A program made the translations under genes and the position numbers. Shown here in pieces: positions 63,361-64,000 of a stretch of DNA of 64,000 bases. Source of the stretch: Incurvaria masculella (Eukaryota; Arthropoda; Insecta; Lepidoptera; Incurvariidae). The stretch spans positions 10,682,501 through 10,746,500 of the forward strand of contig OX335641.1 of assembly GCA_946894095.1 (NCBI GenBank). The letters are read 5' to 3'. The notes under the pieces are model-generated. The model was not told the DNA's origin. It saw only the letters and a program-made list of their open reading frames with translations, and ran no database searches. Positions within the stretch are counted from its first letter, which is position 1; every line of letters begins with the position of its first letter.

Positions 63361-64000
63361 CCTAAAAGGCGCAAAACGTCAGAGAGCCCGCCCCCGGAGG
63401 GAGTCATAACTTCGAACAGATATAGTGTTCTACCCATAGATCGGACTGATAAAACCAATGAACCTGTAGTAGTTATAAAGCAGAACAAACCCCCACCAAT
63501 TGTTTTGTATGGTATAGAAGATGTGAACAAATTAACTGAACTACTAGAGACCGCAGCCTCAAGGGGCCAGTTCACATACAAGATTGTCAACAAAAACCAG
63601 CTAAGAATCAGTAGTGAAAATGTTGAAGTATATAAAACACTGCTTACATTGGTACGTGAAAATGGTCTCATAGGGCACACGTTCAACAGGAAGGATAAAA
63701 GAGCCTTCAGGATTGTGATTAGAAATCTACATCACACAACCCCGATTGATGCAATTAAAGACGAGATTGAGCGCTCTGGAAACATAGTCACAGGGGAAAT
63801 AATCAATTCCAGATATGGTCCAGATAAGAAGCCAACCTCAACCTTTTTTGTTAACCTCAAACCAGGTCCAAACAACAAGGAAACCAAAAATATTAAATAC
63901 ATTTACCACCAAGCTGTTGTCATAGAGGACCCGAACAAGAGAACATCCATTGTCCAATGCCACAGATGCCAACAATATGGACACTCCAAAAACTATTGTA
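63361..64000 (+). CDS. Jockey-like non-LTR retrotransposon ORF1 (gag), open to the window edge
   Basis: An open frame continues to the last base (PKRRKTSESPPPEGVITSNR, then IVLYGIEDVNKLTELLETAA). It reads AFRIVIRNLHHTTPIDAIKD and ends with a zinc knuckle CHRCQQYGHSKNYC. The order (PRE_C2HC-type region followed by CCHC knuckles) is that of Jockey-group ORF1 nucleic-acid-binding proteins. The frame has no stop in 213 codons, so the element may be recent. The 5' end is missing at the junction 63360/63361. It would lie in or after an MCPH1 intron. Confidence 0.85.

Noticed and set aside
1..64000. CRISPR arrays, bacterial operons or defence systems
   Set aside because: No regular short repeats with unique spacers and no bacterial-type genes; all genes are spliced insect genes or transposons.

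Overview
The window is insect nuclear DNA, almost certainly from a moth or butterfly (Lepidoptera). The reasons are spliced genes of clear insect type, dispersed repeats typical of lepidopteran genomes (including the 'GGTTCCGTACCCAAAGGGT' and 'AACCGACTTCAAAAAAAGGA' families), short runs of the insect telomere motif TTAGG, and a very heavy load of SINEs, MITEs, fold-back elements and decayed autonomous transposons. Introns carry most of the repeats. No CRISPR array, operon or bacterial gene is present.

Host genes, left to right. (1) 3037-3212, minus: one exon that looks like the N-terminal part of mitochondrial ribosomal protein L45; the rest lies off the left edge. (2) 9142-20400, plus: complete 10-exon krasavietz/BZW (eIF5-mimic) gene, 419 codons, plus a probable non-coding first exon near 8.6 kb. 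(3) 23218-29341, minus: complete 8-exon EcKinase-like (CHK kinase-like) gene, 434 codons, convergent with krasavietz. (4) 33261-43460, minus: complete 8-exon hexosaminidase D-like GH20 gene, 611 codons, tandem with the kinase. (5) 51620 to beyond 61677, plus: microcephalin (MCPH1), first five coding exons with BRCT1, a basic linker and the start of BRCT2; the 3' end is outside the window. All exon joins were worked out by hand from frame, splice sites and family similarity, and each gene keeps one open frame across every join.

Mobile DNA. A 5'-truncated CR1-like non-LTR element (138-2690) is split by a TTAA-flanked MITE (1910-2459), and a second copy of that MITE (17724-18273) splits a SINE inside krasavietz. 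A TA-flanked transposon with a decayed DDE transposase (4820-6981) holds a nested inverted-repeat element. A Ty1/copia element (45596-50073) has both LTRs, a 5-bp target duplication and a primer site matching the middle of initiator tRNA-Met, but carries a nonsense codon and a frameshift. A mariner (55080-57478) is broken by a 1.1-kb fold-back element. Tc1-like, non-LTR, hAT-like and possible P-like remnants are also present. One SINE family recurs throughout and occurs with two different heads, one derived from 5S rRNA and one from a tRNA, on the same body and tail.

The observations most worth following are structural features of host-gene introns: a ~140-bp sequence repeated immediately upstream of krasavietz exons 2, 3 and 4; long inverted repeats closely flanking hexosaminidase exon 3; and duplicated copies of hexosaminidase exon 7, one of which is a frame-preserving short exon with both splice sites. 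I found no operon-like or defence-like system.
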